Shown one piece after another: positions 44,014 to 53,239 of a stretch of 64,000 nucleotides of DNA. A program made the translations under genes and the position numbers. The stretch comes from Desulfobacteraceae bacterium (GTDB lineage: Bacteria; Desulfobacterota; Desulfobacteria; Desulfobacterales; Desulfobacteraceae): NCBI GenBank assembly GCA_024225635.1, contig JAAEMK010000103.1, forward strand, positions 62,001 through 126,000, written 5' to 3'. The notes under the pieces were generated by a model. The model was not told the origin of the DNA, ran no database searches, and saw nothing but the letters and a program-made list of their open reading frames with translations. Each line of letters opens with the position of its first letter. Position 1 is the first letter of the stretch.

Positions 44014-46335
44014 TCAGGCGGAGGCGATCTCGAACAGGCCGTACATGTCGAGAATCAATCCCACCCTGCCGTCGGCAAGGATCGCTCCCCCTGAAAAACC
44101 CTGGATCTCCTCCAGGTTGGCCCCAAGGCTCTTGATAACGTATTCATCCTTGCCAAGGAGCTCGTCGATGAGCAACCCCCTGGCCTCTCCCTTTGATTCG
44201 ACCACCACCACGAGACTCTCCCACGGCTTTTTTGAATCCTCCTTGATGCCGCAGACCGATTTCATGCGGATAAGCGGGATGAGGCTGTCGCGGTCCTTGA
44301 TCATCTCCCCCTTTTTCTCCACGGTGTAGCACTCCTTTTGCTCCGGACGGAAGGAGCGCTGGATCGCGATGGTGGGAATCACAAATTTTTCCGTGCCGAC
44401 CTTTACCAGCATGCCGTCGATGATGGCCAGGGTCAGGGGAAGGCTGATGGTGAATTTGGTGCCCTTGCCCGGGGTGGAGTCAATGGAGAGGTGGCCCCGG
44501 AATTTCTCGATGCCGTCCTTGACCACATCCATGCCCACGCCCCTTCCGGAGACGTCGGTGATGGTCTTGGCCGTGGAAAAGCCCGGCTGGAGGATGAGGT
44601 TGAAGATCTGCTGGTCGGTGAGCTTGGCGCCCTGGGTGACAAGGCCTGTGGCGGTCGCCTTTTCAAGGATGCTGTCCTTGTCAAGGCCCTTGCCGTCGTC
44701 CTCGATCTCGATGACGATGTTGCCGCCCTTGTGAAAGGCCCGAAGGAAGATGGTTCCCTTTGCCTGCTTGCCCTTGGCCATTCGGTCTTCCGACCTTTCG
44801 ATGCCGTGGTCCACCGAGTTCCTGATCATGTGCACCATGGGCTCGTACAGGGCATCCACCACATTTCGGTCGATCTCGGTCTCCTCCCCGGACATTTCAA
44901 GGGTGACATCCTTATTGGATTTCCGGGACAGGTCCCGGACCAGGCGGATCATCTTCATGAAGGTCGCCTTGATGGGGATCATTCGCATGGACATGGCAAT
45001 GTTCTGGATGTTCGTGACGATCTGGCCCAGCTGGCCGAGGTTCTGGGTAAGGCCGGAGTCATGGGACGAGCGCTGTTTCAGCATGGACTGGGCAATGACA
45101 AGCTCCCCTGCAAAATCCACCAGGTCGTCCAGCTTGTTTGTGTTGACCTTGACCTGGGCGGTTACCACGGGTTTCTTGCCGGGCCGCTGTTCCATGAGGG
45201 CCGAGGCAACCTCCTTGGAGTCCACCTTTTTTTTGTTGACCAGTATTTCGCCGATCTTTTTGTCCGAGTTCCGGTCCTGTTCCTCCAGGGTTTCCTCCAG
45301 GGTTTCCCTGTCAATGACCCCCCGCTTGACAAGAATTTCGCCGATGGGCTCCCTGTCGCCTTCGATCAGCTGCTGGGGAAGCGCCTGGAGCTTTTTCTTC
45401 AGGGGGTCGATGTCGATGTCGTCATCCACTCCCCGCAGGCGTTTGGCAAGTCCCGCCCTGATGCGCGCGAGCAGCCGCTTCAGGGTGTCCACCGATTCCA
45501 GGATGGCGTCGGTGGCGATGTCGTTCACCAGAAAATCGCCGCTCCGGGCGTGGTCGAGCAGGGTTTCGGTGCAGTGGGCAAGGCTGTTTATTTTTTTCAG
45601 GTCCAGAAATCCCGATACCCCTTTTATGGTGTGAAAGGGACGGAAGATGTTGTTGATGATCTCCATGTCGCTGGGCGCCTGTTCCAGCTCCACCAGGTCG
45701 ATTTCAATGGTCTCGAGGTTCTCTTCGGCTTCCGCAATGAAATCCGTCAGGATCTCCAGGTCTTCGTCGTTCAGGGCGGCGGCAGCCGGTGCCGTGGTTT
45801 CTTCTTCGGTTTCCTGGAGCGCCTCGGTCACCTGGGGCGCTTCCGCCGCCCCGGGTTCTTCGGTCTCTTGGGGCTCTTCGGTTTCCCCGGTTGGTTCGGC
45901 CGCCGGGGGCTCCCCGGCCGCCTGGGGTTCCTCTGTCCCCCGGATTTCCTCTGCCACCTGGTGTGCCTGGGTTTCCACCGGTGTCGGATCCGTGACGCTC
46001 TCCTCTTCAAAGATGGAATCGTCCAGGACCTCCATTACATCGGAGATGTCAAAGGGGAATGCCGTGCCCCGTTCTATGTGGCGATACAGGGCTTTGATGA
46101 GGGGCAGCCCCTGCTCCAGTGGAATGGTTGATCTGGTTTCCCCGGAGATCATCCGTTTCACATGGCTGATGTATGCCCGTGTCACCCGGAGGAGGGTGGC
46201 GGCATTCAATTGGGAGGAGATGGTTTCGATCTCCTCCAGGGTGGTGAGCATGGTGGTGAAGTCGGGGACGTTATCCAGGCAGAGGGAGCTGATCTGCCCG
46301 AGAAGATCGTCGTGTGCCTTTTTTAATCGTTCCAT
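44014..46335 (-). CDS. cheA: Chemotaxis histidine kinase CheA with unusual N-terminal architecture
   Basis: The 773-residue kinase has a helical N-terminal domain of unknown type (1-115), a low-complexity E/P/A/T linker (about 120-190), an Hpt domain with the phosphorylated His in 'PFHTIKG' (about residue 240), two helical repeats 'GEILVKRGVI...EEQ' and 'GEILVNKKKV...MEQ' (about 335-395) like those in MshEN-type domains, the dimerisation helices, an HATPase with 'HMIRNSVDHGIE' and 'GRGVGMDVV', and a C-terminal CheW-like domain. The classic CheY-binding P2 domain is not evident. It is the first gene of the che operon. Confidence 0.92.
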   Translation of the reverse strand: MERLKKAHDDLLGQISSLCLDNVPDFTTMLTTLEEIETISSQLNAATLLRVTRAYISHVKRMISGETRSTIPLEQGLPLIKALYRHIERGTAFPFDISDVMEVLDDSIFEEESVTDPTPVETQAHQVAEEIRGTEEPQAAGEPPAAEPTGETEEPQETEEPGAAEAPQVTEALQETEEETTAPAAAALNDEDLEILTDFIAEAEENLETIEIDLVELEQAPSDMEIINNIFRPFHTIKGVSGFLDLKKINSLAHCTETLLDHARSGDFLVNDIATDAILESVDTLKRLLARIRAGLAKRLRGVDDDIDIDPLKKKLQALPQQLIEGDREPIGEILVKRGVIDRETLEETLEEQDRNSDKKIGEILVNKKKVDSKEVASALMEQRPGKKPVVTAQVKVNTNKLDDLVDFAGELVIAQSMLKQRSSHDSGLTQNLGQLGQIVTNIQNIAMSMRMIPIKATFMKMIRLVRDLSRKSNKDVTLEMSGEETEIDRNVVDALYEPMVHMIRNSVDHGIERSEDRMAKGKQAKGTIFLRAFHKGGNIVIEIEDDGKGLDKDSILEKATATGLVTQGAKLTDQQIFNLILQPGFSTAKTITDVSGRGVGMDVVKDGIEKFRGHLSIDSTPGKGTKFTISLPLTLAIIDGMLVKVGTEKFVIPTIAIQRSFRPEQKECYTVEKKGEMIKDRDSLIPLIRMKSVCGIKEDSKKPWESLVVVVESKGEARGLLIDELLGKDEYVIKSLGANLEEIQGFSGGAILADGRVGLILDMYGLFEIASA

Positions 46336-46464
46336 AATCCTTACCCCGGTTCAGGTTGAATGGTGCAGGAATATGCTTTGCGATTCCAGTGACGCTGCTT
46401 TTTTTGAGATAATTTCGATGGTGACGTAAGATGGAATGCCCGCTGGGGCAATCCGTTCTTACTA

Positions 46465-46493
46465 AACTAAACCAAGGTGCCCCGGGATGTCAA
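46465..46493 (-). promoter_or_regulatory. Candidate promoter of the che operon flanked by an inverted repeat
   Basis: On the minus strand TTGACA (plus 46488-46493), a 17-base spacer and TTAGTT (plus 46465-46470) lie about 130 bases before cheA. CGTTCTT (46454-46460) and AAGAACG (46492-46498) flank it as 7-bp inverted arms. Confidence 0.4.
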
Positions 46494-46519
46494 GAACGTT
46501 AAAAAGATTTTGATCTTCA

Positions 46520-47596
46520 TCAACCGTTGTGGGCCGCTATCATTGCATCGGCCGCTTTTTGGGGGCAGATTTTGATCAGGCCGGGCATGACCGTGTTCCT
46601 GCCGTTGCGTTTTGCCTTGTAGAGCATGCAGTCGGCGTCCTGGATCAGCCGTGCCCCTTCCGTATGGTGATGGAGCTGGGCCACTCCGAAACTGGCCGTC
46701 ACCTTGACAACCCCCGTGTTTGTCTCGATCTTTCGGGCGGCGATCTTCTTCCTGAGCCGGTCCGCCAGTTCCATTGCCTTTTGTTTGTCCGTTTCCGGCA
46801 GGATGGCGATGAACTCCTCACCGCCGTAGCGGGAAAGGGTGTCCCCCCGTCTCATGTTCCGGTTCACCAGGTCGGCGATCTCCTTGAGCACCTTGTCTCC
46901 CGCGGGATGGCCATAGGTGTCGTTGACCGCCTTGAAGTGGTCGATGTCGAACATGAACACGCTCAGGGCCTTTTTATGCCGGGTTGCATCGGCCACGCTT
47001 CGCTGGATCTGATTTTCAAACTCCCGCCGGTTGTAGCATCCGGTCAGGGGATCCAGGGCGGCGGCATTGGTGAGCCGGGCGATGTTCATCTGCCTGGACA
47101 GGGAGATCCCCGTGCTCTTGAGAATGATGTTGACGATCTCGTCGTGGTAGTTGAGCATGGTGCGGTTGGGCAGCATGTACATCTTTGCCCGGCAGTTCTC
47201 CTCCGTGAGGTCGTAGGACACGAGGTTCTCCATGCTGTACTCCCACTCTGTTTCATCGGCATGGAATTTATGGTTCATATAGTTGATGTCGGCGGTGTTC
47301 GTGATGGCAAAATCCTTGATGATCACCGACTCAAGGGATTTCTTGTACATCCGGGGGTCCAGCCACACATCGATGCCGTTCTCCTTTCTAATGACAAAGG
47401 CAAAGAGCCGGTAGTCGAGGATATCCTTAAGGCAGAGGGATGCTTCGGAGATGATATCCCCGGGATTTTCTTTCTGGTTGAGCGTCACGATGTACTGGGT
47501 CAGCCTCCGGTGGTCCGATTGCCTGGCCGCTGTTCCAAAGAGAGCTGAAAACAGAGTTGAAACCGTACTGGATAGTTTGTTGAATGCACCCATCAT
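46520..47596 (-). CDS. Diguanylate cyclase (GGDEF domain)
   Basis: The 358-residue protein has an unrecognised N-terminal region (1-180; perhaps a GAF-like sensory part) and a C-terminal GGDEF domain starting at 'ALDPLTGCYNRREFE'. The active site is GGEEF and an RxxD-type inhibitory site (RRGD) lies five residues before it, so it should make cyclic-di-GMP with product inhibition. ATG 47596 was chosen, with AGGA seven bases upstream; a TTG five codons earlier is in frame. It lies directly upstream of the che operon on the same strand, but a promoter-like element separates them. Confidence 0.93.
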   Translation of the reverse strand: MMGAFNKLSSTVSTLFSALFGTAARQSDHRRLTQYIVTLNQKENPGDIISEASLCLKDILDYRLFAFVIRKENGIDVWLDPRMYKKSLESVIIKDFAITNTADINYMNHKFHADETEWEYSMENLVSYDLTEENCRAKMYMLPNRTMLNYHDEIVNIILKSTGISLSRQMNIARLTNAAALDPLTGCYNRREFENQIQRSVADATRHKKALSVFMFDIDHFKAVNDTYGHPAGDKVLKEIADLVNRNMRRGDTLSRYGGEEFIAILPETDKQKAMELADRLRKKIAARKIETNTGVVKVTASFGVAQLHHHTEGARLIQDADCMLYKAKRNGRNTVMPGLIKICPQKAADAMIAAHNG

Positions 47597-47993
47597 TGCA
47601 AATCCTTTCAAAGTTAAAGATCGTTTGAGAAAGGTTTACTGCAACTATGATGCCAAACGTTTTGAGTAAAAAAGAAATGTCAATGAATCCAGGGGGATTT
47701 TTTTTGGGGGACGGGGCGGGCCCGGTCGGGGTGGGTAAAACCTGCCGGGCCCGTGACGGTTTTCTGACGCGGTTACAGGTTGCCCTTGAGGCCGATGGCC
47801 TCTTTCCTTGTCGGTCGAATCGTTTCCATTGAAACTCCTTGAAGTTTTAATCGGTTTATGCAATGAGGAATCAATATCGGCAATTGGTGAATTAGTCAAT
47901 TCTCTTGTTCTTAATCGTGGGCCGTGGGAGTTCCGGCGCCCATGGGGGATGATTCCCTTGCCCCCCCGGGCCTGGAACATATGGAGAGTTAGC
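47597..47993. other. Divergent intergenic region with GC-rich inverted repeat
   Basis: No gene is supported. The region separates the diguanylate cyclase and the hybrid kinase. It contains an inverted repeat CGGGCCCGG/CCGGGCCCG around 47727-47755 with a 19-base loop, and a homopolymer-rich stretch (47695-47720). The plus-strand frame is open from 47808, but the translation before 47994 is not kinase-like. Confidence 0.45.
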
Positions 47994-50138
47994 GTGCTTT
48001 TTAAGCTGATCCAACAGAATGTCTCCACCGATGAAACCGGGGATTTCCTCCTCTTCTGGAAGGAGAGGATGTTTTTTTTGCTGTTTCTCTCCCTGGTGAT
48101 CCTGGGGATCGTGCCCTATCTCACCGGGCTTGCCTATGCCGTCCAGCGCCAGGACTGGCTTAATGTCTATGTCTACACCGGTTTTTATATCTATGTGATC
48201 GCCTTTATTCTGCTCCGGCGCATCCCGTTTTGCGTCAGGGTCAGGACCGGGCTTTTCTTTTTCTATTTCATGGGCCTGTTTACCCTGTTCACCTCGGGCA
48301 TGGCCGGCAGCGCGCGGCTTTCTTTTATATGCTTTTCCGTTTTTGCCGGGATTTTCACCGGGGTGAGGGGCGGGGTGGTCACCCTGTGCATGAATGCCGT
48401 CACCCTGTTTGGTGCGGGATTCCTCCATTACCGGGGCTATATTGTCCTGCCCAACATGTTACCTTTGGGGGTTGAAGACTGGTTTTTGATTTCCGTGTCC
48501 TCTGTTTTTCTCAACACTGTGCTGACCCTCATCGTTGCCGTGCTGGTCCGGGCCATTGATGAGTCGGGAAAGAAGTTCCGGCTGCTGGCGGACAATACCG
48601 TTGATATGATCTGGATACTGGACAGGGAGATGCGGTTCACCTATGTCAGCCCCTGTGCGCGGTCCATGTTCGGGTATGGGCAGGCTGAGTGGATCGGCAG
48701 CTCCTTCAAGGACCATCTTCCCTGGGACATGATCGAGGCCTATGACCGGTTTGTCCGGGAGGAGCCCGAAAAAAAGGAGCATCTGAGCGTAGAGTCGGTG
48801 ATGCTGCACAAGGACGGCACAAGAATCCATGTGGAGATCATCGGCACACGGATCCATGACCCGGGGGGCAACAATTTGTTCCAGGGATCGATCCGGAACA
48901 TCACCAGAAGAAAGCAGCTGGAGGCCAAGCAGGAGACCCTGCGGGAACGGCTGTTCCGGGCGGAGAAGATGGAGGCCCTGGGACTGTTGTCCAGCGGGGT
49001 GGCCCACGACCTGAACAATATCCTGTCCGGCATCGCCACCTATCCCGAGATCCTGCTCATGGGGGAGACCCTTGAGGAACCGGTGAGAAAGGGACTTGAC
49101 ACCATCAAGGAGTCGGGGCGCAAGGCCGCAGACATTGTGAGCGATCTTCTCACCATTTCCAGGGGACGGTCGGCTGAATTTGAGGTGATCGACATCAACC
49201 GGATGGTGGAAAACTATCTGGACTCCCCGGAATACCATAGGCTTGCGGCCCTGCATCCCAATGTGGAGCTGGTGGTGGAGCCGGCTTCCGGGCCGTTGAA
49301 TGTCAGGGCCTCCTATGTTCACATGGAAAAGAGCCTCATGAACCTTGTGATCAATGCCGTGGAAGAGGTGTCGGGTAAGCTTGGCGGCCGGGTGGTGATC
49401 TCCACGGCCGTTCGCAGGCTTACCGCCCCCCTGCGGGGGTATGAGAGCGTGGTCCCCGGGGAGTACAACGTGGTCACTGTTTGTGACAACGGCTCCGGCA
49501 TCAAGGAGAGCGCCCTTGGGAAGATCTTTGAACCCTTTTACTCTAAAAAGGAGATGGGCAGAAGCGGTACCGGCCTGGGGCTCACCATTGTGTGGAACAC
49601 GGTCCAGGACCATGGGGGGTATGTGGAGATCTCCTCCGGCGCCAAGGGCACCCGGTTTGATCTTTTCTTTCCCTCCGTGGCGCAGGCGGGCGTTGAAAAG
49701 CCCAGGGAGGTTTCCATGGACGAGGTCATGGGAACCGGCCAGGCCGTGCTGGTGGTGGATGACCTGCCTGCCCAGCAGGAGATCGCCTGCCGCGCCCTGG
49801 ATCTGCTCGGGTATGAAAGCCATGGGGTGGGCAGCGGCCATGAGGCCCTGGCGTTCATAAAAAAGCGCAGGGTCGACCTGGTTGTGCTTGACATGATCAT
49901 GGATTCTGGCATAGGAGGGTTTACCACTTACAGGGAGATGAAGAAACTCGCGCCGGGCCTGAGGGCCGTGGTTGCCAGCGGGTATGCCACAAAGCGGGAT
50001 GTTATCGAGATCCGGAAGCTTGGGGCCGGAAGCTTTATCCAAAAGCCCTATACAATTGTTGACCTGGGAAAAGCAATAAAGGAAGAGTTGACCGATGAAG
50101 GTGATAAAAAAAGTAGAAGAGATGCAGCAATGGTCTGA
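47994..50138 (+). CDS. Hybrid sensor histidine kinase (membrane, PAS, HisKA/HATPase, receiver)
   Basis: The 714-residue protein has six or seven hydrophobic helices (about 25-180), a PAS domain ('LLADNTVDMIWILDREMRFTY'), a HisKA with the His in 'GVAHDLNNIL' (about residue 338), an HATPase with 'NLVINAVEEV', 'CDNGSGI' and 'GTGLGLTIV', and a C-terminal receiver with D in 'VLDMIMD'. I started at GTG 47994, which has GGAGAG five bases upstream; the frame is open to 47808. Its 3' end overlaps panC by 44 bases. The signal is unknown. Confidence 0.9.
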   Translation: MLFKLIQQNVSTDETGDFLLFWKERMFFLLFLSLVILGIVPYLTGLAYAVQRQDWLNVYVYTGFYIYVIAFILLRRIPFCVRVRTGLFFFYFMGLFTLFTSGMAGSARLSFICFSVFAGIFTGVRGGVVTLCMNAVTLFGAGFLHYRGYIVLPNMLPLGVEDWFLISVSSVFLNTVLTLIVAVLVRAIDESGKKFRLLADNTVDMIWILDREMRFTYVSPCARSMFGYGQAEWIGSSFKDHLPWDMIEAYDRFVREEPEKKEHLSVESVMLHKDGTRIHVEIIGTRIHDPGGNNLFQGSIRNITRRKQLEAKQETLRERLFRAEKMEALGLLSSGVAHDLNNILSGIATYPEILLMGETLEEPVRKGLDTIKESGRKAADIVSDLLTISRGRSAEFEVIDINRMVENYLDSPEYHRLAALHPNVELVVEPASGPLNVRASYVHMEKSLMNLVINAVEEVSGKLGGRVVISTAVRRLTAPLRGYESVVPGEYNVVTVCDNGSGIKESALGKIFEPFYSKKEMGRSGTGLGLTIVWNTVQDHGGYVEISSGAKGTRFDLFFPSVAQAGVEKPREVSMDEVMGTGQAVLVVDDLPAQQEIACRALDLLGYESHGVGSGHEALAFIKKRRVDLVVLDMIMDSGIGGFTTYREMKKLAPGLRAVVASGYATKRDVIEIRKLGAGSFIQKPYTIVDLGKAIKEELTDEGDKKSRRDAAMV

Positions 50139-50946
50139 GAGCGTTCGAAAGCGGGGAGAAACCGTGGGACTGGTGCCCACCATGGGGTATTTTCATGAGG
50201 GCCATTTGAGTCTCATGGAGACCGCCGGACAGATGTGCGACCATCTGGTGGTGAGTCTTTTTGTCAACCCCGCCCAGTTTGGCGAGAACGAGGACCTGGA
50301 CGCCTATCCCGTGGATCTTGACAGGGATTACAAGCTTGCCGAAGAAAAAGGGGCGTCTGTGGTGTTTGCTCCCCCAAGGGAGGAGGTCTATCCTGAACGG
50401 TTCCAGACAAGTGTGGCCCTTGCCTCCCTGCCCCGGCATCTTTGCGGACTGGACCGGCCCGTCCATTTCGGGGGGGTGGCCACCGTGGTGACCAAGCTGT
50501 TCAACATCGTGGGGCCCCAGGTGGCTGTGTTCGGGGCCAAGGATTTCCAGCAGCTCCAGGTGATCCGCCAGCTTGTGAAGGATCTCAACTTCAATATCAG
50601 GATCGTGGGCAACCCCATTGTAAGGGAGGCGGACGGCCTGGCCATGAGTTCGAGAAACGTCTATCTCTCGACGGATGAGAGGGCCTCGGCCTTGAGTTTG
50701 TCCCGCTCCCTTGAACTTGCGGAGGGGCTGATCCGGGACGGCGGGAAGGATGCCGCCGCCATACGGGCCAAGGTGGTTGAGCTGATCACGGGATTTGACC
50801 ATACCGCCATTGACTATGTGGCCGTGTGCGATCCCGACACCCTGGAGGATGTGGATAGTGTCACCGCCCCGGTGCTGGTGGCCCTGGCCGTGAAGGTCGG
50901 CACCACCCGGCTCATTGACAACCGGGTTATCGATCCAGCACAATAA
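50095..50946 (+). CDS. panC: Pantothenate synthetase
   Basis: PanC condenses pantoate and beta-alanine with ATP to give pantothenate, the coenzyme A precursor. The 283-residue protein has 'LVPTMGYFHEGHLSL' (HxGH-type ATP site), 'SLFVNPAQFGENEDLDAYP', 'FGAKDFQQL' and 'VREADGLAMSSRNVYL'. It starts inside the 3' end of the kinase gene and overlaps the converging secreted-protein gene by 20 bases. panB and panD are not in the window. Confidence 0.97.
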   Translation: MKVIKKVEEMQQWSESVRKRGETVGLVPTMGYFHEGHLSLMETAGQMCDHLVVSLFVNPAQFGENEDLDAYPVDLDRDYKLAEEKGASVVFAPPREEVYPERFQTSVALASLPRHLCGLDRPVHFGGVATVVTKLFNIVGPQVAVFGAKDFQQLQVIRQLVKDLNFNIRIVGNPIVREADGLAMSSRNVYLSTDERASALSLSRSLELAEGLIRDGGKDAAAIRAKVVELITGFDHTAIDYVAVCDPDTLEDVDSVTAPVLVALAVKVGTTRLIDNRVIDPAQ

Positions 50947-51781
50947 CCACCCGGCACTGTTTCATGAACCCGTGGCGCTCGGCGGTTTTTTCGATGGTTT
51001 CGGCATCGGATCTGGAGATGACGATAAACCGGTTGGTCTTGCCCCCCTTTCTCAATCCTTTTATTACCAGGGGGGCGGGACCGGCTGTTTCCGTTACCAG
51101 GGGATGGTCCGGGGTGCAGACATACTGGCAGACCCCTTCCTGGACCGCGTATTCCCGGCTGATGAACCGGGCGCTGTAGACCTCGTCCCCCTGTTCGCTG
51201 ACGATCACGGGATAGATCACCGGCCGGATGCCAAGGCCCCTTGCGTCGATGATGAGGCCGGTGTATTGCTTTCCTTCCGACGGCTTGTCCGCCTCCTCCC
51301 TGGGGGGAATGATCCGGAGGGGCGGGATCTCCCCGATCTCCTCCGGCAGTACCAGCTGGAGGAATCCCCCGAACATCTTTGTTCCAAGGGTCACTTCCAT
51401 GGCCCGGTCCGAGGTGAAGTGCTGTTCCGAAATGGCGGCATCCATGGCGAGTTTCTCGATGCCCGCCATGATGGTATCCCCGGGCGGGGGCGCGCCTTCG
51501 CTCTCCTTTTCAAAGGCGATCCTGGTGAGGATCTCGATCAGGTTGCGTCTGGCGTCCTGCTTGGCTTTGCCGGGAATGGCGTCCGGGGATATGTCGATCC
51601 CTTTTTCCACGGGCGAGGCCTTGCCCGTGGCTTGAATCGTGCCTGTGCTCCAGTTGACGCTGCCGTTTTCATATGGGGTGACGCACTGGTACTCCTCCCC
51701 GGCCTGCAGGGACGGGATCGGGAGCGCCGTTGATATGAAAAAAAGGCAGAGTGCTGTTTTAACTTGGCTTGCAAGTGTCAT
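50927..51781 (-). CDS. Secreted protein of unknown function, LPP20-like
   Basis: The 284-residue protein has an N-terminal signal peptide (hydrophobic 'ALCLFFISTALPIP', cleavage likely after LQA near residue 27). The segment 'GTIQATGKASPV' followed by 'AKQDARRNLIEIL' resembles LPP20/FlgT-like periplasmic domains, which are built around a helix rich in A and R. No lipobox Cys is seen, so it should be free in the periplasm. Its start overlaps the 3' end of the HD-domain gene, suggesting cotranscription. Role unknown. Confidence 0.7.
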   Translation of the reverse strand: MTLASQVKTALCLFFISTALPIPSLQAGEEYQCVTPYENGSVNWSTGTIQATGKASPVEKGIDISPDAIPGKAKQDARRNLIEILTRIAFEKESEGAPPPGDTIMAGIEKLAMDAAISEQHFTSDRAMEVTLGTKMFGGFLQLVLPEEIGEIPPLRIIPPREEADKPSEGKQYTGLIIDARGLGIRPVIYPVIVSEQGDEVYSARFISREYAVQEGVCQYVCTPDHPLVTETAGPAPLVIKGLRKGGKTNRFIVISRSDAETIEKTAERHGFMKQCRVVIVLDR

Positions 51782-52556
51782 TTATATGGGTGTCCATGTA
51801 GTCGAAAACGTGGTCAAGGGCCTTGTCAAGGTCGGCACAGCCGGGCAGGGTTGCGGCGAGCTGTTCGATGTAGCGCCTCTCTTTTACCCGGGCCATGGTG
51901 GGTGCGAAGTTGAGGTCAAAGACCCAGGAGATCTGCATCAGTTTGAAATCGTTCAGCCGCTTGATATGGGCGCTCTTTACAAAGTCGCGCTGGCAGATGG
52001 CCTGGAACGCCTCTTTCGAGTACCCGCCGTCATCCTTGAGCCCAAGTTCGATGAATTTGTCGTTGTCAGGGGATGCGGACCGGTAGTGGTCGATCACCAC
52101 CCGCCAGATGTCCAGTTTGTCCGCATCCCGGATCAGCTTCATGAAGAAGAGGGCCGTGTCGTCCCGGTCCGTGGGAAGAAACGCGGCATTGTGAAAGCCG
52201 ACGGCCCCGGTGATGAGTTCTTTGTCCCGGGGGGACAGGCCATGGAGCATCTTCATCTCCTCGATCACCCTGAGGCCGAGATGGGCATGGTTTTCCGAGG
52301 CCGGGTCCAGAAAGGTGTTGTAGGTCCTGAACTGCTCAAACCGCCCGATGTCATGGAGCAGGGCCATGGCTTCGGCCAGGACGAGCTCCCCCCGGGATAG
52401 CCCCAGCTCCCGGCCCAGGCCCAGGATCTCCCGGCATACCCGGATGGTGTGCTTTTTCTTCAGCAGATAGGGTCCGTCATTCCGGTCGGGATCGATAAAG
52501 GTGTCCGCATAGTCATGGAACAGTTGTTTTAAATGGTCAAGTTCTTTGGGTTCCAT
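51759..52556 (-). CDS. HD-domain phosphohydrolase-like protein
   Basis: The 265-residue protein has a complete HD metal site: His in 'KKKHTIRVC' (about 35), HD in 'LLHDIGRFEQF' (about 69-70), later 'ENHAHLGLRV' and 'FHNAAF', and Asp in 'DADKLDIW'. The family hydrolyses phosphoester bonds, often of nucleotides; the substrate is unknown. It sits between mobB and the secreted-protein gene on the same strand and overlaps the latter by 23 bases. Confidence 0.85.
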   Translation of the reverse strand: MEPKELDHLKQLFHDYADTFIDPDRNDGPYLLKKKHTIRVCREILGLGRELGLSRGELVLAEAMALLHDIGRFEQFRTYNTFLDPASENHAHLGLRVIEEMKMLHGLSPRDKELITGAVGFHNAAFLPTDRDDTALFFMKLIRDADKLDIWRVVIDHYRSASPDNDKFIELGLKDDGGYSKEAFQAICQRDFVKSAHIKRLNDFKLMQISWVFDLNFAPTMARVKERRYIEQLAATLPGCADLDKALDHVFDYMDTHINDTCKPS

Positions 52557-52562
52557 GGGTCC

Positions 52563-53090
52563 TCAATTGGTGCTTTCCCGGTTCAAGGGGGTCTCTTCGG
52601 TCAGGATAAAGCCGGCCTCGATAAAGTCGGCCAGGGCCTTGATATCCTCCAGGCCAAAGGTCGGTACGGCCGGGGTGTGACGGGAATCGGTCACAAAGGC
52701 CGCAAGGTCCGGGTCGTCAAGGCAGAGGGGTTCCTGGTGGCCGCTGTCCGTCCTGAAGATCTCTATCTTGGGAAGGCTTTCCTGCTTGAACCCTTCGACG
52801 ATGATAAGGTCCATGTCCGAAAGATGGTGAACAAGTTCCGCAAGGGTGGCGCTCTCCCGGTCCTTGACCAGGGCGATGGTTTCCGGGGAAACCACCAGGG
52901 TGGCATGGGCCCCGGCCTGCCTGTGGCGCCAGGAATCCTTGCCTTTCTTGTCCAGTTCGAATTTCTTGTGGGCGTGCTTGACCGTGCCCAGCCTGTGGCC
53001 CCGGTTCTTCAGCTCGGGAATGAGTTTCTCGAGAAGGGTTGTCTTGCCCGATCCCGATTTTCCTGCAATTGCTATTATGGTTGGTCTCAT
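52563..53090 (-). CDS. mobB: Molybdopterin-guanine dinucleotide biosynthesis protein MobB
   Basis: MobB is the GTP-binding partner of MobA in making the guanine-dinucleotide form of molybdenum or tungsten cofactor. The 175-residue protein has a P-loop AGKSGSGKTTLLEKL (residues 9-23), 'GTVKHAHKKFELDKKGKDSW' and 'DLIIVEGFK'. It begins next to a divergent regulatory region shared with the shikimate-kinase-like gene. mobA is not in the window. Confidence 0.93.
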   Translation of the reverse strand: MRPTIIAIAGKSGSGKTTLLEKLIPELKNRGHRLGTVKHAHKKFELDKKGKDSWRHRQAGAHATLVVSPETIALVKDRESATLAELVHHLSDMDLIIVEGFKQESLPKIEIFRTDSGHQEPLCLDDPDLAAFVTDSRHTPAVPTFGLEDIKALADFIEAGFILTEETPLNRESTN

Positions 53091-53160
53091 AGTATCATCA
53101 TGGGTTATTGGTTACTCCAGCCCTTATGAATAGTTTGCATGGCCGATAAAGTCAAGCAGG

Positions 53161-53179
53161 ATCACCGGACCATGGTGAT
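53161..53179. promoter_or_regulatory. Dyad and -10 element in the mobB/kinase divergent region
   Basis: ATCACC (53161-53166) and GGTGAT (53174-53179) form a perfect dyad, followed by TATGAT at 53191-53196, 44 bases before the kinase-like gene. The HTH regulator encoded downstream is a candidate binder. Confidence 0.4.
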
Positions 53180-53239
53180 TTGGGTTCAAGTATGATATGG
53201 AAAAGCAGATGATGAATTATTGTAAAATGGGATTGGTGA

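Noticed and set aside
44338-46131. Plus-strand frame opposite cheA
   Set aside because: Antisense shadow; composition mirrors the cheA codon bias.
47808-47993. Extended N-terminus of the hybrid kinase
   Set aside because: The translation is not kinase-like and a better ribosome-binding site precedes GTG 47994.
48459-50183. 574-codon minus-strand frame opposite the hybrid kinase
   Set aside because: Antisense shadow with no recognisable domain.
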